From Erysipelothrix sp. UBA3383 (GTDB lineage: Bacteria; Bacillota_I; Bacilli_A; Erysipelotrichales; Erysipelotrichaceae): DNA of 6,918 nt. The notes beneath the pieces were generated by a model. It made no database searches and was not told the origin of the DNA. It worked only from the letters and a program-made list of their open reading frames with translations. Numbering within the stretch: the first letter of the stretch is position 1; every line of letters starts with the position of its first letter. The translations under genes were made by a program, and so were the position numbers. Shown in pieces: positions 6,708 to 6,918 of the stretch. Location: positions 1 to 6,918 of the forward strand of contig DEPV01000031.1 in the NCBI GenBank assembly GCA_002358955.1, written 5' to 3'.

Positions 6708-6730
6708 ATAATGATAACCGTTATCATTAT
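6708..6730. promoter_or_regulatory. 23-bp perfect palindrome, Fur-family-like operator for the ATPase gene
   Basis: Half-sites ATAATGATAAC (6708-6718) and GTTATCATTAT (6720-6730) are exact reverse complements around a single base at 6719. The 7-1-7 core TGATAAC-N-GTTATCA differs from the Bacillus Fur consensus TGATAAT-N-ATTATCA by only one base in each half. It lies from the predicted transcription start (~6728) downstream to just before the ribosome-binding site, where a bound repressor would block initiation. Fur, PerR or Zur is the likely family; the exact member cannot be read from the sequence. Confidence 0.7.
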
Positions 6731-6734
6731 CTAT

Positions 6735-6762
6735 ATTATATCAAACTCCTTATGAATAACAA
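6735..6762 (-). promoter_or_regulatory. Promoter of the P1B-4 ATPase gene
   Basis: On the minus strand an extended -10 TGATATAAT covers 6735-6743 (consensus hexamer 6735-6740). A partial -35 TTGTTA lies at 6757-6762, 16 bp upstream. The predicted start near 6728 falls at the edge of the palindrome. Confidence 0.65.
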
Positions 6763-6772
6763 CTCTTAGTTT

Positions 6773-6918
6773 TTATTTATTAAAAAAACGATCATACCAA
6801 GGCACTTTAAAAATATCTTTAAAGACATCCGGCCCAGCATTTTCAATGGCATCAACACCCGCTTCTATAGTCTTACTCCCCTTACCAATATCAAAAATCT
6901 GAATTTTATCCAAAGGCA
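6773..6918 (-). CDS. Unidentified protein, last 47 residues (gene runs off the right edge)
   Basis: An open frame on the minus strand ends at TAA (6773-6775), 81 bases upstream of the ATPase start codon, and continues past the window edge. The visible C-terminus begins PLDKIQIFDIGKGSKTIEAG and ends in PWYDRFFNK. 'DKIQIFDIGKGS' faintly recalls the late region of SPFH/flotillin-type membrane-scaffold proteins, but that is a weak impression and I do not assign a function. No membrane segment, cysteine or catalytic motif is visible in this part. No hairpin terminator follows the stop, so its mRNA may read into the ATPase gene unless stopped by a factor or by the operator-bound repressor. Confidence 0.55.
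   Translation of the reverse strand, partial: PLDKIQIFDIGKGSKTIEAGVDAIENAGPDVFKDIFKVPWYDRFFNK

Noticed and set aside
1..6918. CRISPR arrays, tRNA or rRNA genes, insertion sequences, riboswitches
   Set aside because: No spaced direct repeats, cloverleaf-like genes, transposase frames or long structured leaders were found; the 5' leaders are too short for riboswitches.

Overview
The window is AT-rich, densely packed, uses the standard genetic code (TGG for Trp, ordinary stops) and has Shine-Dalgarno sites of the Firmicutes type. A lactate dehydrogenase, a class II HMG-CoA reductase (mevalonate route to isoprenoids), a sortase and a metal-efflux P-type ATPase together suggest a fermentative Gram-positive of the Firmicutes. 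The Erysipelotrichia (Erysipelothrix-like) are my best guess, but this is inference and not proven by the window. No tRNA, rRNA, CRISPR array, insertion sequence or phage gene was seen; it reads as ordinary chromosome.

Layout, left to right. (1) The 5' part of an L-lactate dehydrogenase gene on the minus strand runs off the left edge. It shares a short back-to-back promoter region with a plus-strand HMG-CoA reductase gene (628-1872). (2) That gene converges on a minus-strand gene (1900-3132) for an unusual protein: six membrane segments (DUF308/HdeD-like) followed by a cytosolic-looking domain with the His...Cys order of circularly permuted papain-fold enzymes. One perfect hairpin serves as terminator for both genes and contains both stop codons. 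(3) The membrane-protein gene is divergent from mutY (3178-4165 plus stop, plus strand). The 45-base gap has near-mirror-image -10 elements placed so that both mRNAs could start at or next to the start codon; neither gene has a clear ribosome-binding site. (4) mutY overlaps the 3' end of a convergent sortase gene (4154-4747, minus) by 14 bases. (5) Upstream of the sortase on the same strand lies a P1B-4 type metal-transporting ATPase (4854-6692), whose promoter carries a perfect 23-bp palindrome resembling a Fur-family operator. (6) The 3' end of an unidentified gene on the minus strand fills the right edge.

The genes do not form one pathway. They are mostly single-gene transcription units covering fermentation, isoprenoid precursor synthesis, repair of oxidised guanine, surface-protein anchoring and metal efflux. 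A loose theme of iron and oxidative stress links MutY (an Fe-S enzyme that limits 8-oxoguanine mutations) with a probable Fe(II)/metal exporter under a Fur-like operator, but this link is only inference. The best candidates for something undescribed are the DUF308 and permuted-papain fusion protein, the symmetric possibly leaderless promoter pair, and a CxxC pair next to the sortase active-site His.
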